Source: Acidobacteriota bacterium (lineage in GTDB: Bacteria > Acidobacteriota > Holophagae > Acanthopleuribacterales > Acanthopleuribacteraceae). From it: a DNA stretch of 64,000 nucleotides. The stretch lies in NCBI GenBank assembly GCA_020439745.1, contig JAGQSC010000027.1, positions 179,217-243,216 of the forward strand. Reading direction: 5' to 3'. The position numbers and the translations under genes are program-made. The notes below the pieces were generated by a model, which did no database searches, had not been told where the DNA came from, and worked only from the letters and a program-made list of their open reading frames with translations. Shown piece after piece: positions 53,417 to 60,774 of the stretch; the stretch's first letter is position 1; the number at the start of each line of letters is the position of its first letter.

Positions 53417-54268
53417 ATGAACGTAGCGTGCAATTATTACAAATGGTCCCCGGCCGGGGCCCTGGCCACCTGGGTTGACGAGGTGTGGGTGCAGGAATCC
53501 GATTTGGCTGACCCCAACACTCCACCCACCATGGTGATGCCCAACGGTTGCGCCGAACTGGTAGTCAACTTTGGCGACCCATTTCTTGTTCATCGAAACG
53601 GGAGGTGGACGCCCGATCCGCAACTGAGTCTTGTGGGACCTCGCACCAAAGCTTCCGAAGTTAGGGCCAGCGGGAAGACCGGCTTTGTGATCGTGCGGTT
53701 CTTTCCTTGGGCAGCAGGCACCTTGCTGGGAAACACACTGGCGGACCTTCGCGATGTGACTTGTGACGTGGCGCTATTGTTTGGGTCTGCATTTAGGGAT
53801 CGACTGACCAACGAAGTTTCTAATGCCGCGGATGCGTACCACAAAACGCAGACCGTGCTGCGTTTCCTAACAGACCTAATGCCTGGCGTGAATAGGGGCC
53901 ACACTCAAGCGGCCGTTTCGCGAGTCGTTGCATCTCGAGGTCAAAAATCAGTGACCCAGCTTGCCGACGAACTTGGCATCAGCCGCAGGAGTATTCACCG
54001 CTTATTTGATCGTGATGTGGGGTTGAGTCCCAAACAGTACGCCACTACGATGCGATTTCAAAATGCACTGCATGTCTTGCGCAATTGCCAATCTTCACTG
54101 GATGCCATTTCCGAATGCGGGTATTTTGATCAGGCGCATTTGATTCACGAGTTTCGGCGTATCACTGGTATCACGCCCAACCATGGTCGCATTCGCGCTC
54201 GGGCCACGCCTTTGTCTTCATTTTTTAGTTCGCGATTGTCCCATTCTTACAATACGCCGTATCTGTAA
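53417..54268 (+). CDS. AraC-family transcriptional regulator
   Basis: The start is placed at ATG 53417, since the longer upstream frame lacks protein-like composition and overlaps the divergent gene. The 283-residue protein has an N-terminal domain of the DUF6597 type (YYKWSPAGALATWVDEVWVQ, MVMPNGCAELVVNFGDPF, GFVIVRFFPWAAGTLLG) and a C-terminal AraC DNA-binding domain (VTQLADELGISRRSIHRLFDRDVGLSPKQY and a second helix-turn-helix with ISECGYFDQAHLIHEFRRITG). The target may be the divergent SnoaL-like gene or the secreted protein downstream. Confidence 0.9.
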   Translation: MNVACNYYKWSPAGALATWVDEVWVQESDLADPNTPPTMVMPNGCAELVVNFGDPFLVHRNGRWTPDPQLSLVGPRTKASEVRASGKTGFVIVRFFPWAAGTLLGNTLADLRDVTCDVALLFGSAFRDRLTNEVSNAADAYHKTQTVLRFLTDLMPGVNRGHTQAAVSRVVASRGQKSVTQLADELGISRRSIHRLFDRDVGLSPKQYATTMRFQNALHVLRNCQSSLDAISECGYFDQAHLIHEFRRITGITPNHGRIRARATPLSSFFSSRLSHSYNTPYL

Positions 54269-54306
54269 GGACTTATCTTGGCGGTAGATGTTGTTTGGAG
54301 GTATTC

Positions 54307-55380
54307 ATGCGAGGCTTTCTCATCTTTCTTTCGGTCTGGGTGTTTGGCCAACCAGAAACGGTACCCCTGGATCTAGATGGCTGGACGGTTCAAGCTCAGG
54401 AATGTCACCTGGTGAAATACCTGGGTCAAGAGGCCATCCGATTGCAAGGGGGCTATGCACTCGCACCCACGGCAGCCTTCCGTGACGGCACCATAGAGTT
54501 CGACATCGCCTTTGCGCCGGCCCGATCGTTTTCAGGCATTGGTTTTCGAGTGGTGGACGCATTCAACTACGAACATTTCTATCTGAGGCCCCATCAAACT
54601 GGCCAGGTGGATGCCAACCAATATACGCCGTCATTTCATGGGGTTGCTGGGTGGCAGCTGTACCATGGTCCTGAGTATGGTGGCGCCATCGACTATGATT
54701 TTGATGCCTGGATGCACGTGAAAATCGTGACGGAGGGCCGCCGCGCCGCCTTCTACATCAACGATATGGAACACCCGTTGTTTGTAAACGAAGCGCTGAA
54801 ACGCGAGGTGGTTGCTGGGGGCATCGCCTTTACCGCCAGTGCGTTGGCACCGGCCTATTTCGCCAACCTCACCTTGACACGTACTACGGCTGTGCCTGCG
54901 GCACCCAACGCGGCGACGGTGCCAGAAGGATTTGTCGGCCATTGGTCCGTGTCTTCGGTGATGCCACAAAGTTCACTTGGTGCGTTTGAGTGGAAGGACG
55001 TCCCCAATCTCACCTGGCAGACGCTTCGAAGCGAGCCCTCAGGAATCGTAAACCTGGCGCAAATTGGGCGTCCCACTCGTGAAGCCGATACTATTCTGGC
55101 CAAGGTGGTGTTGCAGGCCGATGGCAAAACCCACAAGATGATGCAGTTCGGTTATAGCGATCATGTGCGCGTCTACCTCAACGGCCAGCAGTTGTATGAA
55201 GGGGACAATGGGTACCAGAGTAGGGACTACCGCTATCTGGGAACGGTGGGCCTGTTTGATGCCCTGCCATTGAATCTGAAAAAGGGAGAGAACGAACTGA
55301 TTTTTGCCGTTACCGAACGGTTTGGCGGTTGGGGGGTCATGTGCCGATTCGAAGATCTGGCGGGCCTCACCTTCAAGTAG
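54307..55380 (+). CDS. Secreted concanavalin-like domain protein
   Basis: The start at ATG 54307 has GGAGG 5 bp upstream. The 357-residue protein has a signal peptide (MRGFLIFLSVWVFGQ) and a jelly-roll, LamG/DUF1080-like domain (residues 20-195: FRDGTIEFDIAFAP, FSGIGFRVVD, AWMHVKIVTEGRRAAFYIND). A second beta domain follows (GHWSVSSVMPQSS, HVRVYLNGQQLYEGDNGY, KKGENELIFAVTERFGGWG). Such folds bind or hydrolyse carbohydrates. No catalytic residues are evident, so a binding role is a guess. Confidence 0.75.
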   Translation: MRGFLIFLSVWVFGQPETVPLDLDGWTVQAQECHLVKYLGQEAIRLQGGYALAPTAAFRDGTIEFDIAFAPARSFSGIGFRVVDAFNYEHFYLRPHQTGQVDANQYTPSFHGVAGWQLYHGPEYGGAIDYDFDAWMHVKIVTEGRRAAFYINDMEHPLFVNEALKREVVAGGIAFTASALAPAYFANLTLTRTTAVPAAPNAATVPEGFVGHWSVSSVMPQSSLGAFEWKDVPNLTWQTLRSEPSGIVNLAQIGRPTREADTILAKVVLQADGKTHKMMQFGYSDHVRVYLNGQQLYEGDNGYQSRDYRYLGTVGLFDALPLNLKKGENELIFAVTERFGGWGVMCRFEDLAGLTFK

Positions 55381-55503
55381 CACTTTCAGGTTGAGTGCAG
55401 TCATCAATTTGCGGGGCATGCGATTTGTTGAAAGTGGCAAGCGCGACCGCGAGGAAGGTGGGCACCGGGCTTGGGTCGGCAGACATAGCGAGCGGGACGC
55501 CTG

Positions 55504-57288
55504 CTAGGGATTTTGCATGGAATCCAACTCACTCCAGCGCTCATACAGGCGTTCCACCCGTGATTCGGCATCCTTGAGGTTCGCGAACGCGATTTCCAAT
55601 TGAGGGCCATTGGAGGCAATTGCCGGATCGTTTGCTACTGTTCGATGCAATGCCAGTTGTTGTTCCGCCTCCAGGATCCGCGCCTCAATCGTCTCCCATT
55701 CCCGTTGATCGTTGTAGGAGAGCTTGGTTCTTTGCTGCGTTTTTTCGCGTGTCGGGGTGGTCTGGGGCTTCTCTTTGGTTTCCCTGGAACTTGAAAGTTG
55801 GCGCTCCCATTGCCCATAGCTTGCGTAGGGTGCCCACCCTCCCGATCCATCCAGAGCAACGAACCGGTGGCACACGCGCTCCAACAAATAGCGATCATGG
55901 CTTACGACCACCAAAGCCCCTTGAAAATCAAGCAGGCTCTCTTCAAGCACCTCAAGGGTTGGCAGATCTAAATCGTTGGTGGGCTCGTCCAGCAGCAAAA
56001 CGTCGGCTGGTCGCAACATCAACCGTGCAATCAACAGTCGCGCCTGTTCACCGCCTGACAGCATGTGTAATGGCACCGGTAATTGCTCGGTGTGGAATCC
56101 AAACCGCTTGGCCCAACTGGCGACGTGAGTCGAACGATCGCGATAAATCACCGAATCGCCTGTTTCACTCAAGGCCTGTTTCAGGGTCCAGTTCATGTCC
56201 AGTTGTTCGCGATGTTGATCGCACACCACGCATTGAAGGTCAGGGGCGAAGCGAACGTCCCCAGCTTGAGGTGTTCGAGCTCCAGACAACAGCGACAAGA
56301 CCGTCGATTTCCCCGATCCATTGTCGCCCAGAAGACCGAGCCTCAATTTGGGTGTCAGCAGCAGATCCAAATCGCGAACAATGGGTTGGTCGTCAAAAGA
56401 GAAGGAAACCGACTTTAAGGTCACCAATCGCTTCGTCTTGCGGCCCGAAGCGGTAAAGTCCACTTGAATCTCGGTGGTTCGAAGACTCTGTTTCACCTCG
56501 TCCAGTTCTTCAGCCAGACGCAAGGCACCGTCTACCCGCGCACGCGACTTGGTGGTCCGCGCTTTGGGGCTTTTTTGTAGCCATGCCGTCTCGCGGGCCA
56601 CTTTGTTTTTCAAGGCCTCTCGATATTGGGTCCGCGACTGAATGTATTGCTTCTTGTGTTCCAGGAACGTGCGATAGCCGCCATCTACGGTGACCATCCC
56701 ACCTTCATAAGCATTGCCTAGTTCAGCAGTCTTGGTGGCCGTTCGCTCGATGAACATGCGATCGTGGCTGATCACCACCCAGGTAAACGTGGCTGCGCCT
56801 AACAGATCTTCAAGCCACAACGTTCCCTGAATATCCAGATGGTTGGTGGGTTCGTCCAGCAACAGGATGTCTGGCTGTTGGGCAAGCCCCCAAACCAACA
56901 TCAACCGCTTCTGCCAACCACCCGACAAGTCCAGCGCGGGGATTTCTGGATCCTCGAATCCTGCCATGCCAAGCAGCGGGTAAAGGGTCGATTCAAAATT
57001 CGGCAGGCTTTCAGCGCCTTGGCGGACGACACTCAGAACCGATTCTTGAGGCGCAAAAACCCGCGTTTGAGGCACGTAGACCACGCGAATCCCTTTGCGC
57101 GTGACGACCTCGCCCTGGTCGGGTGTTTCGACGCCGGCCAGAATCTTGAGCAGTGTGGATTTGCCTGCGCCATTGGCGCCCATAATCGCGAGTCGTTCAC
57201 CGGCTGCAATCCCTAGACTCAGGCCGCTGAATAGCGGTTCCGTGCCGTAAGACTTGGTAAGTTCACGTCCATTCAGCAAATGCGACAT
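55504..57288 (-). CDS. ABC-F family ATPase (Uup-like)
   Basis: The 594-residue soluble protein has two ABC domains with no membrane part: Walker A GANGAGKST (about 37) with LSGGWQKRLML and LLLDEPTNHLD, then GDNGSGKST with LSGGEQARLLIARLML and LLLDEPTNDLD. The C-terminal coiled coil (about 520-590, EWETIEARILEAEQQLALH) is typical of Uup, which acts on ribosomes or DNA stability rather than transport. The linker between domains is the usual ABC-F length. It stands alone with no operon partner. Confidence 0.93.
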   Translation of the reverse strand: MSHLLNGRELTKSYGTEPLFSGLSLGIAAGERLAIMGANGAGKSTLLKILAGVETPDQGEVVTRKGIRVVYVPQTRVFAPQESVLSVVRQGAESLPNFESTLYPLLGMAGFEDPEIPALDLSGGWQKRLMLVWGLAQQPDILLLDEPTNHLDIQGTLWLEDLLGAATFTWVVISHDRMFIERTATKTAELGNAYEGGMVTVDGGYRTFLEHKKQYIQSRTQYREALKNKVARETAWLQKSPKARTTKSRARVDGALRLAEELDEVKQSLRTTEIQVDFTASGRKTKRLVTLKSVSFSFDDQPIVRDLDLLLTPKLRLGLLGDNGSGKSTVLSLLSGARTPQAGDVRFAPDLQCVVCDQHREQLDMNWTLKQALSETGDSVIYRDRSTHVASWAKRFGFHTEQLPVPLHMLSGGEQARLLIARLMLRPADVLLLDEPTNDLDLPTLEVLEESLLDFQGALVVVSHDRYLLERVCHRFVALDGSGGWAPYASYGQWERQLSSSRETKEKPQTTPTREKTQQRTKLSYNDQREWETIEARILEAEQQLALHRTVANDPAIASNGPQLEIAFANLKDAESRVERLYERWSELDSMQNP

Positions 57289-57502
57289 GGCGCGATTCTA
57301 CTCCACTTGGGGCCGCACACAAATCTCGCCCAACTACTTTGATCCACTCAGAGAATGCAAGGTATTCAAGCAAACTGGCCCTCGTGGGATTGCCGATTAG
57401 CAATCGGCATTCTCAACCACCCCCCACCCAAAATGTCCCCAGAGCGACGCGAACCGCTGTCCGATCCCTTCGATCCGATCGGTCCAAAACCGCGCGCTAC
57501 AA
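57289..57502. other. Intergenic, boundary of the accessory region
   Basis: This is the first non-coding gap next to the repeat-rich region. A perfect hairpin TGCCGATT-AGC-AATCGGCA lies at 57391-57409. From about 57440 the sequence becomes rich in GATC-type words (GATCCGATCGGTCC) that also flank the later repeat copies. No gene is seen. Confidence 0.5.
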
Positions 57503-57603
57503 CCCCAAAAGGATCCTGAAAGGGATCACATCATATAGCGCGGGGCGTAAGCCCCGGGTCTGGGCCACGAATCCATCCCAGTCCTGGCAGGGACGACATA
57601 AAA
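57503..57603. repeat. GC-rich double-hairpin repeat, copy 1
   Basis: The unit starts CCCCAAAAGGATCC, continues with GCGGGGCGTAAGCCCCG (a hairpin), then TCTGGGCCACGAATCC and a second small hairpin around GTCC-TGGCA-GGAC, ending GACGACATAAA. Nearly the same sequence is found at 58112-58196 and 58873-58975. Short GC-rich repeats of this look are scattered in many bacterial genomes and resemble REP-like elements. Confidence 0.85.
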
Positions 57604-57734
57604 AAGGCGATAATTTCAGGTGAATTGATCTATCCCCTACGTCGCGTAACGCCCAAAAGTCCAGACGCAGTTGGGGAATCGCAAGGCATACTGTATATTT
57701 CAAATGTGGTGTAAAGAGACTAGGAGGTTTCCAG

Positions 57735-57953
57735 TTGAACCCACCGTCAATCTTTGATTTGAGTGCCGCCGAAAAGCTCCAGTTAGTGGAAGACCTGTGG
57801 GATCATTTGGCTGCTAACCCCGAAAAAATTCCAGTCCACGAGTGACAAAAAAACGAACTGGATCGGAGAAAAGCCAATCTCAAGTCAAATCCAAACTCGC
57901 TCTTGTCTTGGGACGAGATAGAAAACGCAGTACAAGTAAAGCGTGGCGATTAA
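57735..57953 (+). pseudogene. Antitoxin of the addiction-module (Unstab_antitox-like) family with internal TGA
   Basis: A TTG start with AGGAGG 7 bp upstream opens a frame of 72 codons: IFDLSAAEKLQLVEDLWDHL, then PVHE-stop-QKNELDRRKANL and SWDEIENAVQVKRGD. In relatives the interrupted position is Trp (HEWQ), so TGG has become TGA at codon 37 (57843-57845). The remaining frame is intact to the TAA at 57951. It would normally bind and silence the ParE/RelE-type toxin whose start overlaps it. Inactive unless TGA is read through. Confidence 0.72.
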
Positions 57954-58131
57954 GATTTGTTTTGCGCCTGAGGTCAAAGGGGATCTCATGGCTGCATATG
58001 ACTGGTATGAAGAGCGAGCAGCTGGACTGGGCGACAACGGTCCCATCTCAGCCTCGTCCGATCTCTTCGATCCTTCCGATGCCCGATCGGCCTCATCGGT
58101 TCGAGACCACATAAGGGATCACATAACGTAG
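57943..58131 (+). pseudogene. ParE/RelE-type toxin, truncated by repeat DNA
   Basis: GTG at 57943 overlaps the antitoxin end and starts the typical ParE N-terminus (MAIKICFAPEVKGDLMAAYD, WYEERAAGLG). After about 29 residues the sequence leaves the family and enters repeat DNA (from near 58032) that is also seen around 58793. The encoded tail is not toxin-like. The catalytic C-terminal part is missing, so this is a dead toxin. Confidence 0.7.
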
Positions 58132-58398
58132 CACTGGGCGTAAGCCCCGGGTCTGGGCCACGAATCCATCCGAGTCCCGCCAGGGACGACATAAAACGGG
58201 TCCACCAGACGAGCAGGGCGGTGGCAGATCGATGCCCGCCACCACCGCGGCAGCACCTTCAGGCAGCAGTGGTTGTTCAAGCTGGGCAAAGTCTTCAAGC
58301 CGCGAAGCTTCGAGCTGGCGCTCCAAGGCAGGTACAGCCCGGTCCGCAAACACAAACACCCCGAGCCATGCGGTCACGATTAGCGAAAGGCTTTTCAT
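58093..58398 (-). pseudogene. Rhs-type gene leader fragment, copy A
   Basis: From ATG 58398 the frame encodes the same signal peptide and start as the Rhs-core gene at 61911 (MKSLSLIVTAWLGVFVFADR, then ALERQLEASRLEDFAQLEQP and GIDLPPP). After about 60 residues it runs into hairpin repeat copy 2 and ends in meaningless sequence. The upstream 90 bp (towards 58490) is also shared with the other copies. It is a gene start without its body. Confidence 0.8.
58112..58196. repeat. GC-rich double-hairpin repeat, copy 2
   Basis: It shares AAGGGATCACATA, GGGCGTAAGCCCC, GGGTCTGGGCCACGAATCC and AGGGACGACATAAAA with copies 1 and 3. Here the first stem is weakened (ACTGGGCG). It is fused on its right to an Rhs leader copy at the same junction as copy 3. 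Confidence 0.85.
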
Positions 58399-58501
58399 AA
58401 CCGTATTTTAACGGCTATGTATTTTGTCAGCTTTCTATTTGAACAACCCTTAGAAAGGCATACCCACAAAGCGATTCATATCAACCCTTCCACGTGATCT
58501 G

Positions 58502-58539
58502 TCCCCCTATTTCGCCGATCTCCCCCTATTTCGCCGATC
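58502..58539. repeat. Two tandem 19-bp units
   Basis: TCCCCCTATTTCGCCGATC occurs twice head to tail (58502-58520 and 58521-58539). It lies in the leader upstream of copy A, where the other copies have CGTGACCCGTCCCCC. Confidence 0.85.
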
Positions 58540-58872
58540 CTTCAAGATGACGATCCTGCAGCTACACACCAATCTGACCCATATTGAATCGCGTAAACAG
58601 GCGCGGATTTTGAATTGTTCCGTGGAACACAACATCAAGCAGGGTCCTGCCCGGAGGGCAATCGTGCAAAGCCCAGGGTGACGAGCAACGCGAGGAACCC
58701 TGGGAAACGCCATCTCAACCATCAGCCCGTCAGGGCGACCCAAAAATCCACCACCCAAAACCCTCGTCTGATCGATCCGATCTGTCCTCGATTAAAACGG
58801 TCCCATTCGTGCCTCGTCCAATCATTCCGGTCAAACTGATGTCCGATCGGTCTAGTCAGTCCTAGATCAAAC
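58540..58872. other. Repeat-derived spacer without a gene
   Basis: This stretch holds GC-rich, hairpin-forming words (GAGGGCAATCGTGCAAAGCCC, AGGGTGACGAGC, AACCCTGGGAAACG) that look like scattered repeat debris. A GATC-rich block (58768-58860) follows, including ACGGTCCCAT and CCTCGTCC, also found at 58035-58060. No convincing frame is present. Confidence 0.55.
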
Positions 58873-59176
58873 ACCCCAAAAGGATCCGGAAAGGGATCAC
58901 GCAATATAGCGCGGGGCGTAAGCCCCGGGTCTGGGCCACGAATCCATCCGAGTCCCGGCAGGGACGACATAAAACGGGTCCACCAAACGAACAGGGCGGC
59001 GGCAGATCGATGCCGGCCACCACCACGGCAGCGCCCTCAGGCAGCAAGGGTTGTTCAACCTAGGCGATGTCTTCGAGCCGCGAAGCTTCAAGCTGGCGCT
59101 CCAAGACAGGCACAGCCCGGTGCGCAAAGACAAACACCCCGAGCCATGCGGCCACGATCACCGATAAGCTTCTCAT
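58862..59176 (-). pseudogene. Rhs-type gene leader fragment, copy B (with internal TAG)
   Basis: The frame starts at ATG 59176 (MRSLSVIVAAWLGVFVFAHR, then LERQLEASRLEDIA) and meets TAG where the other copies have CAG or GAC. Beyond it the frame continues as VEQPLLPEGAAVVVAGIDLP and then enters hairpin repeat copy 3. Structure and junction equal copy A, so a unit of about 370 bp (leader plus repeat) has been duplicated. Confidence 0.8.
58873..58975. repeat. GC-rich double-hairpin repeat, copy 3
   Basis: This copy is nearly identical to copy 1: CCCCAAAAGGATCC, GCGCGGGGCGTAAGCCCCG, GTCTGGGCCACGAATCC and GTCCCGGCAGGGACGACA. It is fused to Rhs leader copy B through the sequence AAAACGGGTCCACCA, the same junction as in copy 2. 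Confidence 0.88.
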
Positions 59177-59253
59177 CACCGCATTTTAACGGTTATGTAT
59201 TTTGTCAGCGTTCTATTTGAACCACCCTTAGAAAGGCACACCCATAAATCGAG

Positions 59254-59415
59254 TCATATCAACCCTTCCACGTGACCCGTCCCCCAAATTTCTTCAAGGT
59301 CAGCGAAGTCGTCGAGCCGCGATGCTTCGAGCTGGCGCTCCAAAGCAGGCACAGCCCGGTCCGCAAAGACAAACACCCCGAGCCATGCAGCCACGATCAG
59401 CGAAAGGCGTTTCAT
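59254..59415 (-). pseudogene. Rhs-type gene leader fragment, copy C
   Basis: ATG 59415 starts MKRLSLIVAAWLGVFVFADR, then VPALERQLEASRLDDFADLE. After residue 40 the sequence joins the upstream leader of copy B (EIWGTGHVEGLI, stop at 59254-59256). The junction differs from copies A and B. Upstream of this copy the shared leader is lost after about 10 bp. Confidence 0.78.
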
Positions 59416-59550
59416 GACCGCATTGTATTGCGCAGAAGGGACTAGAGGCTAGGGACTAGGGGGTAACGGCGAGCAGCCGACAATAGGAATATTTTCAGAA
59501 AAGACAGTAATACCAAGCCTTTCACGCTCTGTGCCCCCGTTTTCTCCTTG

Positions 59551-60171
59551 CTACTCCTTCGTTATCCGCAGGTCGCAATTCACAAACGAAGTCTCTGATG
59601 GAGCGCTCCCAACAAACTTTACACCGATCAAGGTGCATTTCGTGAATACAACATTCTCAAAACGGCAGTTAAGGAACTGAGATGCTCTGAACTGGAGATT
59701 GCGGAAGTCAGAGTTCTCAAATTGGCATTCCTCAAACAGACAACGTTTTCCGCCATACTCGCGCGAACCGCGCCCATTGAGTTTGGCCTCTTTGAATGTA
59801 CAGCTTCGAAAAATTGCATCATCAAGCCAGGGGGAACCGAGTTTGGCTTTCGTGAAATCGCAATGCAAGAACTTAGCTTTTGGGAAACGACATGTGTCAA
59901 ACGTGGCGTCGGCAAAGCAAGTCGAGGTAAAGGTGCATCTTGAAAAGGCGCATGAAAACCGACTTTGTCGTAAGTCCGTATTTATGACAAACGCATCTTG
60001 GAAATCAGCCATCGAAAACTCATCCAACTGGCCTTCTAATCCAATTATTAAGCCACCCATATCTGCAGGTCCCTCAATGTACTTTTTGCGAAGCATGGCC
60101 TGAAGAACGGGTTGTTTCTCTTCGACAAAAATTGCATTGTGCCACCGGTTAATAATGTCTAGCTCTTTCAT
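59551..60171 (-). CDS. Pentapeptide-repeat protein, candidate immunity to the Rhs toxin
   Basis: The 206-residue protein has GGGAG 4 bp before ATG 60171. After a helical N-part (1-45) it holds about 24 pentapeptide-like units of the A(D/N)LXX/F type (FSCAFSRCTFTSTCF, FDTCRFPKAKFLHCDF, FEECQFENSDFRNLQF), forming a right-handed beta-helix. It begins 16 bp after the stop of the toxin frame on the same strand. Pentapeptide proteins are found as immunity proteins next to polymorphic toxins; direct proof is lacking. Confidence 0.78.
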   Translation of the reverse strand: MKELDIINRWHNAIFVEEKQPVLQAMLRKKYIEGPADMGGLIIGLEGQLDEFSMADFQDAFVINTDLRQSRFSCAFSRCTFTSTCFADATFDTCRFPKAKFLHCDFTKAKLGSPWLDDAIFRSCTFKEAKLNGRGSREYGGKRCLFEECQFENSDFRNLQFRASQFLNCRFENVVFTKCTLIGVKFVGSAPSETSFVNCDLRITKE

Positions 60172-60187
60172 AGCGCTCCCTCAACTG

Positions 60188-60763
60188 TTAGAACCACTGT
60201 ACGGGAACCAGAGGTATTGATACATCTGCCATGTTGCTGTACTTATGAATATCGTTAATCTTAGACCACCCGCCGACATCAAAAATAACCTTTCGCCCAC
60301 CCAAAACTGGGAAATAGAGATCAGGTCTAAGACTATTTCCTGAGCCAGGGATTGTCTGATCGATACGAATTCCGGGAACGTCACCGAACCTCTGACGGAA
60401 GATATTTCGTGTCCGTATGTCCAGAATTCGTCCCCGAATGCCTTTTGCAAAATTTGGATTGCTATTTTCAACTGATCGATAAAGTTGGGCCCAGCGATTA
60501 TCGCTACTTCTGAGCCACCGATCAACCACTCCGCCTTGCCGGTTTACCAGTTGAGACAGTTCTTTTTGACGCGCAAGTATAGGGCTGAGCTCAGCTCCCT
60601 GATTTGAGGCAGACCTTGATGCGGCCGCTGCTTCGGCCTCACTTGATGCTTCGACGTAGCGTCTAAACCCTGGACCAGGACCAGCGAGCTGCTCTCGTTG
60701 CACAACACGAATTGTGTTTCGCTCACTGGTCGCTGCGGCTTGTTCTGCAACGTATTTATCCAA
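60188..60763 (-). CDS. C-terminal toxin domain of the Rhs protein, now in a shifted frame
   Basis: The frame from TTG 60763 gives 191 residues, but it stays open upstream to about 60850 (GVAYSGASLYGEVSA, then RSASINQPALDKYV), where it meets the Rhs-core frame. The domain ends with RPDLYFPVLGGRKVIFDVGG and WSKINDIHKYSN. The spacing D-x(n)-D-V-G-x-x-SK recalls PD-(D/E)XK nucleases and other Rhs C-terminal toxins. No ribosome site precedes it, so it was part of the larger protein. Activity as a nuclease is inference. Confidence 0.65.
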   Translation of the reverse strand: MDKYVAEQAAATSERNTIRVVQREQLAGPGPGFRRYVEASSEAEAAAASRSASNQGAELSPILARQKELSQLVNRQGGVVDRWLRSSDNRWAQLYRSVENSNPNFAKGIRGRILDIRTRNIFRQRFGDVPGIRIDQTIPGSGNSLRPDLYFPVLGGRKVIFDVGGWSKINDIHKYSNMADVSIPLVPVQWF

Positions 60764-60774
60764 TGCTGGTTGGT

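Noticed and set aside
55620..56456. Plus-strand frame of 278 codons opposite the ABC-F gene
   Set aside because: It is antisense to a clear Uup-like ATPase. Its composition (rich in Arg, Pro and Ser) is typical of shadow frames.
57503..58975. CRISPR array
   Set aside because: Only three repeat units of about 85-100 bp with irregular spacing are present, and they join gene fragments. No cas gene is in the window.
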